Of a stretch of DNA of 22,615 bases, positions 1 through 9,346 are shown piece by piece (the stretch's first letter is position 1; every line of letters begins with the position of its first letter). The position numbers and the translations under genes are program-made. This DNA is from Lenisia limosa. Lineage: Eukaryota; Breviatea. The stretch covers positions 1-22,615 of the forward strand of contig LPNZ01008266.1 in NCBI GenBank assembly GCA_001655205.1, in the 5' to 3' direction. The notes under the pieces are model-generated. The model was not told where the DNA came from, searched no databases, and saw only the letters and a program-made list of their open reading frames with translations.

Positions 1-45
1 GTGGGCAAAGTTTTTCGATTTCCGGATAAAATAATCAAGCTTAAA
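1..45. repeat. Edge copy of a dispersed repeat
   Basis: The first bases (GTGGGCAAAGTTTTTCG, then TTTCCGGATAAAAT) match the 3' part of the repeat at 16325-16435, which reads GTGTCCACTTTTTCATTC followed by a TTTTTGGATAAAATT block. The same family ends the window at 22567-22615. The scaffold therefore starts inside a repeat copy whose 5' half is missing. Confidence 0.5.
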
Positions 46-145
46 AAGAGGGGGTCAAAAACAAATAAAACTTCGTGAAAAGGGGGTGAGAACAAACCTC
101 CGAAACTTCTGAATAAATTTTTTTATTGTTTTTAAAAAAATTCGC

Positions 146-253
146 TAATTTTTACTTTCTGCTGGTTAGAATAGTCAAATATTGATTTCTTGAGGTCTTA
201 TGGCGCCATTTATTAAAAAATGACGGGATATCCCAAAAACGACGGGGTTTTGG
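146..253 (+). repeat. Left copy of a ~110-bp inverted repeat
   Basis: This stretch contains the blocks TTTTTACTTTCTGCT, GAGGTCTTATGGCGCCATTT and GACGGGATATCCCAAAAAC. The same blocks occur in reverse complement at 17885-17995, with roughly 85 per cent identity by eye. It could be a dispersed repeat present in both orientations, or the terminus of a larger element. No transposase is adjacent to this copy. Confidence 0.75.
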
Positions 254-407
254 CGCACGAGCATATATTATATGTATGTATGTATGTATACTAGCAGCAT
301 TTAATCCGATTATTTTCCATTTCTCAAATAAAGGGACACCTTTTATTGTTTTAACAAAAGTTCGTTGTTAGTTATTATTATTTTTTTTATTTTTTTGTTT
401 CCCAGCT

Positions 408-617
408 ATGGTTGTTCAATTTCCACGTACCAGTCGCTTATGCGACATTCGGGTGAAGCATGCTACGAAAGGAGGGTGGGGTAATATTCCCATCATTTAC
501 TGTAAAAATGATGTTATGGATATAATTATATGTAAGTCCTTGCACAATAACCCTGACGACATCTTTCTTGTGCAAAGAGCTCTATTTCCATTCTTTATTG
601 AAAATCTAAAGTATTGA
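408..617 (+). CDS. Hypothetical small protein (69 aa)
   Basis: An ATG ORF of 69 codons begins just after a long T-rich tract ending in TTTCCCAG, which also looks like a splice acceptor, so this could be an internal or last exon. The protein is mixed in composition, with a GGWGNIPIIYCKNDVMD segment and no signal peptide or membrane segment. A strong-looking donor GTAAGTCC lies inside it at about 531, so a spliced form is possible. I do not recognise the product and there is no informative neighbour. It may be a chance ORF. Confidence 0.35.
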   Translation: MVVQFPRTSRLCDIRVKHATKGGWGNIPIIYCKNDVMDIIICKSLHNNPDDIFLVQRALFPFFIENLKY

Positions 618-1440
618 GAATAATATAACTGGCAAACTCTGAAGATTTCTTACCCACATACAGCTGGGATCAGAAACATTTAATGGATTCGTCTGCTTCA
701 ACCCCTAATTAACCAGAAATTTCTTGAAATACTGGATCTTGCTCATTCCTCCTCCATCTTACCCTGATCATAAAAACTGGCATAGTAGAAAAAAATATTC
801 AACCGGCTTACTAGTGATGTGGTCAGCGATGCATATTGAATGACTTCGCGATTCTGAGTGAAGACTGGTCGCATGCAACAGAAAGTCTCCCACAGTTACA
901 CAGCATGACTTGCAAGTGTTGCAGCTCTTGGCATTGCAGTGGAGGAAGGATCAGTGGTGTCCAACAGGGGTCTGAAGGATGTTGGCATATCAATTCTTGG
1001 GATGGTTAGCTTTTTTGAGCTTTTTCAGGATATCAAGAATAGCATTCGCGAATATTTAGTTAACTTCTTGATCTGGGGCATGTTGAATCCTTCACTGAAG
1101 TTCAAAAAAAGTAAAGTGGGTCCTCAAAGCTTCGGGCATCATCATTTCAGATTAAACGGACACATCAAAACTTCCGGACAGAAGTTGACCCTTGAAATGA
1201 TGGCCACTGTTAAAGTTTTTTGAAAAACTGCTTCGACTGATACATAGACAAATGGACCTCCAAAATGTTCCCTTACAGTTTTAAAAGAATTTGAGCAAAT
1301 GTCAAAAATTTGTGAATTTGGTCTCCGGGGGTACGCTTGCTTTGGCTATGAGATGGTGAATTTTGAGAGAGAAATGCTCAAAATAGCACTTTCTACAAGG
1401 GTAAACCAACCAACACTGTCAAAATGTTTATATAATTGTG
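618..1440. other. Gene-poor stretch with possible decayed coding on the minus strand
   Basis: No convincing gene. On the minus strand between about 640 and 1180 short open stretches in changing frames look protein-like (for example MMPEALRTHFTFFELQ, and FANAILDILKKLKKANHPKN), but I could not join them with plausible introns. This may be a decayed element or unresolved tiny-intron gene. Confidence 0.3.
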
Positions 1441-1446
1441 CTTTTA

Positions 1447-1590
1447 GCCTCATGTAGCCTCGGTTAGTCCCATTCCAGGCCATTTTTACACATTTTTAGA
1501 ATTTTTTTGTTTGGACTGCTTTATATGAAAAACTGCCCTGCGCATTTTTATGAGGCCATTTTTATGAGGCCATTTTTTCAAGTTTTTTTG
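1447..1590 (+). repeat. Partial copy of the MITE interior, with a 16-bp tandem duplication
   Basis: The stretch from TAGCCTCGGTTAG through CATTCCAGGCCATTTTTAC to GAAAAACTGCCCTGC matches 2151-2245 inside the MITE-like element at 1943-2283. Its 3' part carries a tandem repeat of the unit CATTTTTATGAGGC at about 1545-1575. It appears to be a truncated older copy lacking both terminal inverted repeats. Confidence 0.6.
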
Positions 1591-1942
1591 CAAAATAAAA
1601 AAGGCCTGAACTTCCTTAAACTGGCTCATCTGTCGATTTCTAGGAGTAATGGAAAGTGAAGCGGGTACGTACATAGCTACATATCATATACTAATGAATA
1701 TATTTTCAAATATGCTGCTATGCCATGGTGTATACTTACTAATCTTAGTCCACTTACCTGGTTTTATTTTTAATGCGATTGAAACTCTTCTACCAGATTC
1801 TTTTTGTGAATGTTCTAACAATTCAAGAAAACTCATGTATATGTATGTTCCCCTGTGTTCTTACATTTTAGCTTTCCTTCAAGCTCCAATTGGAAAAGGA
1901 ATTTTTGGATAGGGCAACCAGCAGTCAACAAGTTTTAGCTTA

Positions 1943-2283
1943 ATGTGGTAAGTAATTAAAAAGACCCTGCGGGATAATTCCGCAGGGTAATTTTTAGTAT
2001 GAAACAACTTCGGGTGGAATTCCGAGGTTGTTCCAATTTTGGACGTTCTTCGCTTTATTTTTTCCTTTTTGGGGTTTCAACATGATATTTGAGGAACTAC
2101 GATAAACCAACACCTACTCATAATATCGATATAATGCAACAGTATTGACCTCATAAAGCCTCGGTTAGCACATTCTAGGCAATTTTCACCCATTTTTGAA
2201 TTTTTCCATGTCATGTATACGAAAAACTACCCTGCGGAATTATCCCGAAGGCTCATTTTAATTACTTGCCACACTTTTATTAT
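1943..2283. mobile_element. MITE-like element with ~45-bp terminal inverted repeats
   Basis: The left end TGTGGTAAGTAATTAAAA followed by CTGCGGGATAATTCCGCAGGG-type sequence is found as its reverse complement at 2239-2283, ending TTAATTACTTGCCACA. The element is about 340 bp long and has no coding capacity. Both ends hold an inner palindrome around CCCTGCGG/CCGCAGGG. No target-site duplication is obvious. The size, long terminal inverted repeats and lack of an ORF fit a non-autonomous DNA transposon, and a partial relative lies at 1447-1590. Confidence 0.75.
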
Positions 2284-2511
2284 TATTTTCCAAACTCCAA
2301 AAAAACGGACTTAACCACCTTACAAGGACAATATCTTATCCTTCTTAGGATGATGAGAAACATATTTGATTTAATTCTGTCCCTGCACCTATGAAGTTTG
2401 TAAAAACCAGTAACTATGAGACATTTATGTAGTTTGTTGCAGTATACAGGTGCGGTTGATGTGGCGGTGGTGGGTGGTATGTTACTGTATCTATGAAGTA
2501 AGTAAAAACCA

Positions 2512-2792
2512 TTAAAAATATGCAAGCGTATCAAATCCCCCAGATACATCTAGAGCAAAACTGAAACAGACAGAAAATCCTGTCAATGTACATTGTGAAA
2601 AGGTCAAAGCATACAATCTCCATCTTGGTGAGCCGGTCAAGAACAGTTGCAATCCATTTTGGTAAATGAATCGGGGCGGTAGTGCTCCTCGTTACCGAGC
2701 TTTCGGATGTTGATAATGAACAGGGACATCTGTAAAAGCACAGCTTCCTTCAAAGGATTGAAAAACTCAATAATACCTTCTGAGAACGTCAT
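2512..2792 (-). CDS. Candidate small three-exon gene, unrecognised
   Basis: From ATG at 2792 a model with introns of 29 nt (2776-2748) and 72 nt gives a 59-aa frame ending TAA at 2512. All three minus frames here are unusually open, for example EEHYRPDSFTKMD in one and DRLTKMEIVCFDLFTMY in another, so the region is probably transcribed but the frame is uncertain. No domain is recognised. The intron positions are my inference from GT/AG and phase only. Confidence 0.3.
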
Positions 2793-3858
2793 AAAACAAA
2801 GACAAACGCAAGGTTTTGATCGATGATTCTTGAATAGGGTTAAAAATTAATTTAGTGAAAGAGCAGCTTACCACTAGTAACAGCTTCTTGGTTGTCAACA
2901 AAAAACAGCTTCACAAAGTCAAAATTAACTTAAATAATGCGTGTCTATCAACATTTTCTCTGCAGAGGACAATTCAACTCTATAGTTGAACTGATTTTAA
3001 CTGGTCCTAGATAATCAATGTCCTTTCCACTTCCTTCCTTTTTTAGTTGGCCTGCCTCTATTCTTCCCCTATCAGGGCGGTTCACCCCCCCCTGTTGTAC
3101 CAGTATTTATACCCCCTTATTATTTCGCCGATTTTCCATCATCCTCAGAATAATCCAAACACCACCTCAGTAATGTATTTGTACATATCCAGAAGTAAGA
3201 AGACGATTGGAAAATTGATGTTTTTCATGGACTGATATCGGGTCTGAAAGGTACACCTGAGAAACATAGGTACGCCTCTGCACCGTTCTTAATTAACAAT
3301 TATATAGATATCAGATAGGTACGCCTCTGCACCCTTCTTAATAATTTAGATGATATAGATGGCATATCAGGGTAGGAGACTGAGGAAGGACGCAACACTT
3401 GAAAGTTGTCTTCACTATAAAGCCTCTTTGAAGCCCCTTCAGCTCTTACCCTCCTGATTCAACTAGTATGTTCATAAAAAAAGTCATAAGGGAATCCGTG
3501 ATGCCTGAATTGCGCTCCCCTCCTGCTCTTTCTTTCTCTTTTTACTCTAAGTGACCATTTCTGTTCTCTTTTTTTTTGCTCAAGTTTTCTCAAAGAAGTG
3601 AAATTATTATGACTTATTAAATAGCTTTAGATGATTTGAGAATATTTCTTGTTTAAATATGTCTTTTTGATCAGATATTGTTGTTTTCTTGTTTGCTTAA
3701 CCGCACAGGTCACCGCTTAGGACATTCATTTATGAGTACAGTGTACTCTGCTGAGGCCATTTGACTCCTAAGGATTTGCATTTAGTTACATATTAATACA
3801 AGTTAAACACTTTATTTTACTTGCTTATCATTCAATGGGTCATACAGCGGCTACATTT
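2793..3858. other. No supported gene; contains one short tandem duplication
   Basis: Apart from the duplication at 3266-3363 I see no coding structure I can defend. An ORF at 3047-3235 is low-complexity and has no supporting signals. Confidence 0.5.
3266..3363 (+). repeat. Tandem duplication, 49-bp period
   Basis: The unit beginning ATAGGTACGCCTCTGCAC starts at 3266 and again at 3315. The two units also share TTCTTAAT and an AT-rich tail ending in ATATCAG. Two copies only. Confidence 0.8.
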
Positions 3859-4082
3859 TATTTTGACTTGTCAATTTCGTGGAAACTGATAGTTCCACAT
3901 TTGAAAATCTCACAAATTATAATATCATATTGTTGTAACATTGTAATATGAAGTGCAGGGTGGGCATAACTACAATTTTTTGGGACAATCTTTTGGTTGG
4001 ATTCTTCTCTTGTTCCAAGCCCCGTGGAGTGGCGTAGATAGTAAGAATAGTTCAGTATATGGCAGCAAATAAACGACAGCAT
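3858..4082 (-). CDS. Candidate hypothetical protein or exon (74 aa)
   Basis: An ATG ORF of 74 codons, preceded by TTGTAAAG, which could be an acceptor. The C-terminal half (HITMLQQYDIIICEIFKCG, then SFHEIDKSK) is protein-like. The N-terminal half is better in another frame (DAVVYLLPYTELFLLSTPL), suggesting an unresolved tiny intron or a chance ORF. Product not recognised. Confidence 0.3.
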   Translation of the reverse strand: MLSFICCHILNYSYYLRHSTGLGTREESNQKIVPKNCSYAHPALHITMLQQYDIIICEIFKCGTISFHEIDKSK

Positions 4083-4186
4083 CTTTACAACAGTCGAGAT
4101 AATAATTCAATGAAAGAATATCAAGAGAGCTGTAGTCTAACCAAAATCAATTTTGATTCATAATAATAACAGGTTAAAAAAATTAA

Positions 4187-4866
4187 GTGTCAGTAATGAT
4201 GAGGATTTTTAAGTGGGAACTGGGAATGCAGTGTATCATGATTTATATATCATCTTTCTGCGTGCCTCCCCCATATATTACTGTATTATCTGATACTATA
4301 TATTATGTATATTTGATAACAGTTCAACACACTCGATCACACCATTCGATATTCATCTTCTTCTTTCATTCGGACTGGAGACAAGTTCCATTGTAACAAA
4401 ACTCTTGATCAACCAACTTGTGACGGAGTTATGCTTGATAAATGTGATGGGTGAGGTGAAATATTAATAATATCACTTTAACATGGTAAGGTGATGTATG
4501 ACGTATGCGATTAAAAATGCTTAAATAGAAGATTGATATTCTACTTGGGACATATATAACCGGCAATGAAGAGCGGAGGTGGCTAAGGAGATGAGAGACA
4601 GTGACCCCGCCGGGTTCGATTCTGATCAAAAGATCTTTTTTTTTCAATTTTTTATCTCCTCATTTTTTTCTTCTTTTTGCTCAAAATTTCTTTGTTTTGA
4701 TGTTGTTGATATTCTAGTACTCAAAACTCTAGGAGTGGTTTAATTCACAATATGTGAAAAAAATGATATTTGTGTGTCAATAATAGCTGAGGGATAGCTA
4801 GTTGAGCTGTCTAATGGAGTGTTTTGTTCTTAATTATCTTATATATGGTTGTTTCGGGCAGCTGCA
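4187..4866. other. Non-coding stretch with a tRNA-like (pol III type 2) segment at 4568-4640
   Basis: At about 4570-4620 the sequence has an A-box-like GGTGGCTAAGGAG and a B-box-like GGGTTCGATTC, followed by a run of nine T at 4637. The T-arm does not pair and no acceptor stem can be formed, so this is not a functional tRNA gene. A decayed tRNA-derived SINE or a pol III promoter relic is the likeliest reading. Similar B-box motifs recur at 14790 and, on the minus strand, near 5545. Confidence 0.35.
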
Positions 4867-5025
4867 ATGAAGAAGGCAACTTGCTTGCTTTGTTTGCTAA
4901 CTTTTTTCTTCGCTCAGGGTGTGCTGTCTGTCGCCAATAACAACAAAAGGGGGTGGGTAATCAAAGGAGTAAAGACTTATCAAAACCAAATGATACAAAG
5001 CAAGCCTGTTCCCACCACCGCTTGA
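4867..5025 (+). CDS. Small secreted peptide precursor (52 aa)
   Basis: ATG ORF of 52 codons ending TGA. It begins with a textbook signal peptide: basic MKK, hydrophobic core LLCLLTFFFAQGVLSVA, and a probable cleavage after SVA at about residue 23. The predicted mature part is about 29 residues, basic and Asn/Gln rich (NNNKRGWVIKGVK, then QNQMIQSKPVPTTA), with a KR pair that could be a processing site. There is no cysteine in the mature part. No family is recognised. The ORF could continue past a small intron (GTAATCAAAG inside it could be a donor). Being secreted, it would act outside the cell or in an endomembrane compartment. Confidence 0.6.
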   Translation: MKKATCLLCLLTFFFAQGVLSVANNNKRGWVIKGVKTYQNQMIQSKPVPTTA

Positions 5026-5861
5026 TCACCCAGTTACATCAAAAGGGAGGCTTAGTAAGGCTACCATTGTGAAATGAAATCATTGCTTCAAAAGTATCAA
5101 ATTATAAGATATCTTACATTACCTCCTGATAATATATAGCAATGAAAAATAAAAAATAAGGTTGTATCGGACCGAAGCCATTACGCTTATTAGAATATTG
5201 GATTATAGTATAATATTAATTCACCCAATTATTTGCCTTACAACTTGTGCACATAGCTTTTTGTGTGCCTCCCCTGCATACCTGATAATATCTTGAATTA
5301 GACCAGCGTCTACTTGAAAAAGACTCTCTCTGATGTTATGTGAGATGCTTTGGGAGTTGAAACAGAAGTTAGCTTAAATCTCAAATGGGGGTATAAATTG
5401 TCTCACAATCACCAACACTGAGAAGTATAAAGGTTCAGACTTGATGCAAGAATCTTGTTTTTGATTCTTGATCCTTGATGTTTTTGTTTGTATTTTTTAA
5501 ATAATATAACAATAAGAAACTGACACTAATGTAACGCTAACACAAATTCGAACCTCCACAGCATGCAACATAAACAAAAACCGAATTTTCTTTTCGGAAT
5601 TTCACATTCTTTAAGTAAAGAGTAGTTATATAAGCAAGTACTCTCTTACTTACTAGCAATTAACTTATCCATACTTGCTCTCTGCTCAGAAGCAAGGTTC
5701 GCATTCAAATTGAAGTGTAAGGAGAAAACTACAAGTGTCATACAGTCAATAATAAAAAATATCAAAACTCTATCAATTAATAATGTAGCGTAATATACGA
5801 GCTAGTAGGGGAAAGCTGAGAATTTGGAGTATCGAGAAATCTTGAACCAGAACAAAAAATT
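5026..5861. other. No gene seen; AT-rich intergenic DNA
   Basis: No defensible coding exons on either strand. A minus-strand B-box-like motif GGTTCGAATTT occurs at about 5545, without a foldable tRNA. Confidence 0.5.
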
Positions 5862-6038
5862 CTATTTTCCGATGAGCCGCACTCTAAACAACCATAACAA
5901 CAGTTCAAGGGACAAGAGAATTCCGAAAAATAGGGGATTAGGAAGAAATTTTGAGTTATGATCTGAGCTGTGATTCTCATCACTATTTTGTTCAATGAAA
6001 ATGTGATGAAGACTCCTCCAAATCTTCTCGAAATACAT
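5862..6038 (-). CDS. Small tail-anchored membrane protein (58 aa)
   Basis: ATG at 6038, TAG at 5862. The first 30 residues are soluble and end in an acidic and Ser/His/Asn-rich stretch (EQNSDENHSSDHNSK). They are followed by one hydrophobic segment (LFFGILLSLELLLWLF, about residues 36-51) and a basic tail RVRLIGK. This architecture is typical of tail-anchored proteins of the ER or mitochondrial outer membrane. No family is recognised. The start lies 45 bp from the divergent ORF start at 6083, so the two could share a bidirectional promoter. It is intronless as modelled. Confidence 0.6.
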   Translation of the reverse strand: MYFEKIWRSLHHIFIEQNSDENHSSDHNSKFLPNPLFFGILLSLELLLWLFRVRLIGK

Positions 6039-6082
6039 TCAGTTGACCTTGAAAGGCTCTATTCCTCAAAAGGAGCAAAATA

Positions 6083-6361
6083 ATGGAAAAGTACAAATTT
6101 TTGACATTTCAGATCCCAAAAAAAAGGACTTTCGCTAGACTCTCACGCGCTTTATCAACGCTTTACATACTAATTCAGTATTTAAACCATATCTATCCTG
6201 TTTTCGAACCGATTTCTGACATTTCCTTTGGAGCCGCTGTGCCGCGAATCACATGGACTTCTGCCTCAGTTTGTAAACGGAGGCTAAACCTTCGGAACTT
6301 GTATATTAAACTTAATATGGAAGAACAAAGGGGTTTAGGCTCATTCGGAGGGACACCTTAA
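6083..6361 (+). CDS. Hypothetical protein (92 aa)
   Basis: ATG ORF of 92 codons, long for this AT-rich DNA, divergent from the tail-anchored gene. It has a basic N-terminus, a hydrophobic middle (TLYILIQYLNHIYPVFEPI), a basic stretch KRRLNLRNLYIKLN and a glycine-rich end. A possible 22-nt intron (GTACAAATTT...ATTTCAG, 6091-6112) would change the frame and give a short product ending within 25 codons, so the unspliced reading is preferred. Right after the stop an imperfect hairpin (CTTCAA...TTGAAG, about 6383-6405) may form. Product not recognised. Confidence 0.4.
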   Translation: MEKYKFLTFQIPKKRTFARLSRALSTLYILIQYLNHIYPVFEPISDISFGAAVPRITWTSASVCKRRLNLRNLYIKLNMEEQRGLGSFGGTP

Positions 6362-6651
6362 ACCTGGTGAAACGGCAAGTCAAGCTTCAATATACTAGTT
6401 GAAGGTTTGACACCCTCTAATATTATTCACATATCACCGGGAACGGCTCTCAATAGGTGCCGGGAACTTGGCCTGATCTCCACTCGCTTGTAGTTTACTA
6501 GTTAACTGTCTCTTTGTTATCCTAATAATACTTTGCTATTAAACAAAGTTGTTGGAGCCTTTAATCTGAATGCATCACGCTTCCCCTCTGCCCCTTACTG
6601 TCCACAGAAAGTAAGATCTAATGTTTAGTGTCAACGAAATATTAATGTGAT
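6362..6651. other. Intergenic, no gene seen
   Basis: Contains the hairpin just after 6380 and a short direct repeat (CCGGGAAC at about 6438 and 6461). No coding exons defended. Confidence 0.4.
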
Positions 6652-7022
6652 ATGTGTTCTCAAAATGTGTCTGGGAGAGAAGTCCAAGCAAGAATTTGCC
6701 ACGGTTGCCTGACCATGCAGGACATCAACACTGGAACTGATGCCAAAGAAGTGAGTGTATAGAATTTATTGCTTATTCCTTTAGTTAATTATGAAAGTAT
6801 ATGAACAGTTTGAGACGGCTAACAGAAGGTGCCTCCAGTTGGAGAGGATTGAAGCGAAGCAAACCGAGCAGATTCAAAGTCTTAAGCAAGAGAATAGAAG
6901 GAACGCTTGCTGACTGTGACTACCTAATATATAGTAGAGCCATGTACCACTACAGACTCCAACTGTCAGAGTCATTGAATTTCAATGAAGAAAAGACACG
7001 CAATCAGCGTTATAAAAAATAG
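6652..7022 (+). CDS. Three-exon gene, helical/coiled-coil protein (105 aa)
   Basis: Exons 6652-6750, 6785-6878 and 6898-7022. The first intron (34 nt) has GTGAGT and a pyrimidine-rich TTCCTTTAG end; the second is only 19 nt (GTCTTAAGCAAGAGAATAG; 22 nt is an alternative acceptor). Phases agree throughout, giving 105 aa. The middle is a charged helix (NRRCLQLERIEAKQTEQIQ) typical of coiled coils, and the N-terminus has a CHGC pair (ICHGCLT). It is unrelated to any family I can name. Neither frame alone survives without the splicing, which is the main evidence. The stop is followed after 190 bp by the next gene on the same strand. Confidence 0.6.
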
Positions 7023-7211
7023 CGTCGTGGTCTTCCTCTGAAGGTTTGAGGTTTCACCATCCTTTAACTTTTAGACTGGATACCTCTATGAGGATTCTGC
7101 CAGGTTTTTAAAAACCTCAGTTGTTCAGCATCACCTTCCAATTCGGGCTCAGGAGTCCTTAATTTGGTTCGACAACGTTTTCACTTGTTTTTATCTTTAG
7201 TCTTTTTGACC

Positions 7212-7453
7212 ATGCAACACGTGATGGATAATACCGTTCCACAAAGAAGAAGGTATTCCCCTTAGAAAGAACTTACGTTGTAGATCTGCAGCAGCGTTGA
7301 ACTTCGGGTTGCATTGAAGTCAACCGACCATGGGAGAGCTGGATCTCTTTCGGAGGTTGTGAAACTGTATGGAAAGAGTTTAGGCAGTGGAACGAAGCAA
7401 GTTTGGGCCCTTTGTAATGTCAGATTTTAGATGAATTACATTATATCAAATGA
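7212..7453 (+). CDS. Small three-exon gene (59 aa), stop overlaps the next start
   Basis: Exons 7212-7252, 7292-7400 and 7424-7453, with introns of 39 nt (ending ATCTGCAG) and 23 nt (GTTTGGG...TGTCAG). The protein starts MQHVMDNTVPQRRSSVELR and contains a helical SLSEVVKLYGKSLG segment. The stop TGA (7451-7453) overlaps the ATG at 7450 of the following frame as ATGA. The open frame also extends upstream to 7092, so an extra 5' exon is possible. Alternatively a single sequencing indel near 7450 would fuse this gene with the next one. Product not recognised. Confidence 0.45.
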
Positions 7454-8218
7454 TGGATCGCAAGTCATCTGAACGTGGCAGGCGTGTCTTTGAACTGATA
7501 AGGATGACCAGTCCAAAAAGTTGGTTAAATAGTGTGATTTCAAGTTTTATGTTTTAGAAAATGCAGTCAGAATGCAACATTTGCCTACTCGGCACATTCA
7601 AGGGGAAAGAAGATGAGAGATTTGTAAGGAAGTGCTATTCGCATTTTATGGAAGATTTGAAAAATTTGGCAGAAAATGGAGTGGCTAATACTGAAGAATT
7701 TCATGAATTTGAAGTGGCACAGATCCACCTTGGGGTGATCGACCCTCCAGCAGTGTCAGCGAATATTTAGAACCTGCCAAATAACACCAACCAATATCTA
7801 TGTAGTTTACCTACAAATCATGCAACTTATATGAATGATGAACACAAGAGAAAGTCAGAGGGGTCACACATTGTACCATTAGAACATTACATAAATATAA
7901 TTTTCTCCGACCCCTAACCAAGAGGCGGCAGCACGGTATCAGATTGCAAAGCTGTTGGAGGAAGCCCAAGGAAACTGGCGACAGTGTTCTCAACAACAGG
8001 GTGATTTGCAGAAAACAGTTCGTACAACGAATTTTTTGGGTTCAGTAATTGGGAGCCGTTCGGAACAAGAAATTTTCTATTCTCCAGCTGTTCAAGCCGA
8101 TCAGACAATCTATTCAGTGAAGAGGAGTGGACATGTGCATTTAAGAAAAAGTACGGACCACATCGCCTATACAAGCGCAGAGGTTGAAACTTGGTGCAAA
8201 AGGAGAGCAACTTTATAA
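7450..8218 (+). CDS. Four-exon gene, hypothetical protein (224 aa)
   Basis: Exons 7450-7533, 7558-7752, 7771-7872 and 7925-8218, with introns of 24, 18 and 52 nt, all phase 0. The 18-nt intron is GTGTCAGCGAATATTTAG and carries an in-frame TAG; removing it opens the following 48 codons. The 52-nt intron has a CTAAC branch-like motif before its AG. Readable parts include KCYSHFMEDLKNLAENG and EEFHEFEVAQIHLGVIDPPA in the middle and a helical AARYQIAKLLEEAQGNW in the last exon. A faint resemblance of the FHEFEVAQ segment to RPB4-like helices is too weak to use. It is convergent with, and overlaps by 6 bp, the minus-strand gene ending at 8213. Confidence 0.6.
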
Positions 8219-8849
8219 AGACAAAATTCCACCCGACACATCAATATACCCTCTCCAGATGTGTCCCAATTTGTGATAGGTCCCATATGCTAGAGCCAGA
8301 ACGTTATTCTTGTTCCACAGCTTGAATATTCCTGCAGAAACACAGCACCCCAGTGCAGGTTTGGACCAAAACAAAATAGGTAGAAAGAAACACAAATTTC
8401 TTGGTGGATTATACGATTTCATTAGTTGAAGCTCCCAAAAGTCATTTTTGTCACGGCAACATCATTGAGAGTGGCAATGGTGTATGCTCTCTTGACTCAA
8501 TTCGCCAAATAACCCAAGTTGTATGTTCCTTTATATTAAAAACGCGTTCGCTAGCGAGAAGTTTTAAAGAAGGATGACATTTTATAAACCAATTGACGAA
8601 GTCAGGCCCAGGCAAAACAAGGTAATAACATGACAATAGTCAAGGTAATTTCAATAAACCCTCCACAATTTGAAAAACAGCTTCCCTTGTGATATGTTGG
8701 TCCTCGATAATCTTGACGTAGCACTCAATCTTCGGTGGCAGCAGTAATCAATCTTTGACAACCAGAAGGCTTAATTGACTCACTGCATTCTGTGTTGAAA
8801 CGATCGATGTTGTTATGTCGCAGTAAGATGCAATATAACGATTGGTCAT
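8213..8849 (-). CDS. Four-exon gene model, hypothetical protein (~134 aa)
   Basis: Proposed exons 8849-8763, 8729-8667, 8528-8461 and 8399-8213, with introns of 33, 138 and 61 nt and consistent phase. Well-formed pieces are IECYVKIIEDQHITREAVFQI, trimmed here at its edges, HTTWVIWRIESREHTPLPLS and YGTYHKLGHIWRGYIDVSGG. A hydrophobic segment LCFFLPILFW follows the third junction. Read without splicing, the frame is interrupted only by two TGA codons before 8450. An alternative reading keeps the segment GPDFVNWFIKCHPSLKLL (inside the 138-nt intron) as coding. No family recognised. Confidence 0.45.
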
Positions 8850-8897
8850 AATAATACGTCTGCCAATTTTTTTATCATAAACCCAAACTGTTTTCAG

Positions 8898-9063
8898 TGC
8901 ATGCACCAAAATTATTAATTACACTAAAGGGTACTACACCATCCATACCTGTTCAACAAACACCTGCTGAATGGAAGTTGATTGTTGTGTTGGAGAACAT
9001 CTATTGCTTGCCTTGCAGCAGATGGAACAACACACTCAGGATGAATTAAAGCTTATTCTATGA
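8898..9063 (+). CDS. 3' end of an unassigned spliced gene
   Basis: An exon opening after AACTGTTTTCAG (8897) reads HAPKLLITLKGTTPSIPVQ and then TPAEWKLIV, followed by a 32-nt intron (8987-9018, GTGTTGG...CTTGCAG) and QMEQHTQDELKLIL with a TGA at 9061-9063. Splice signals and phase agree. The upstream exons are not identified, because the 5' side overlaps the start of the opposite-strand gene at 8849. Product not recognised. Confidence 0.45.
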
Positions 9064-9346
9064 GAATATAGAAGACAAAGAAAACAAAAAGAGGAGAATT
9101 CAAGAAAAAAAAGTCACCATGAATCCGCATGTCGGGGATGCTGGGACATTTTTGGTTCTTGTTGACAGCTTTAGAGAGGTTAAACCTGTAGTTGAATGAA
9201 AAAAATCAAACTTTTTGTTCGAAGGCTTTGTTCTTGTGTAATAATGCCAAATGAAGGACAACTCAATAACAATATTGTAAAACACTTCTTTATTCACTTT
9301 TAAAAGGGGTTTTCAAAAAAAATAAAAATAAGACAATTGGGTGACC
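9064..9346. other. Intergenic with a short ORF
   Basis: A 26-codon ORF starting ATG at 9119 (MNPHVGDAGTFLVLVDSF...) sits in a good context (GTCACCATGA) and could be an unspliced small peptide or an exon of the preceding gene. I have no other support for it. Confidence 0.2.

Noticed and set aside
1649-1912. 87-aa hydrophobic ORF
   Set aside because: No splice or start support, AT-rich composition, and it lies between repeat copies; probably chance.
4568-4640. tRNA gene
   Set aside because: A- and B-box-like motifs are present, but T-arm, acceptor and anticodon stems do not pair.
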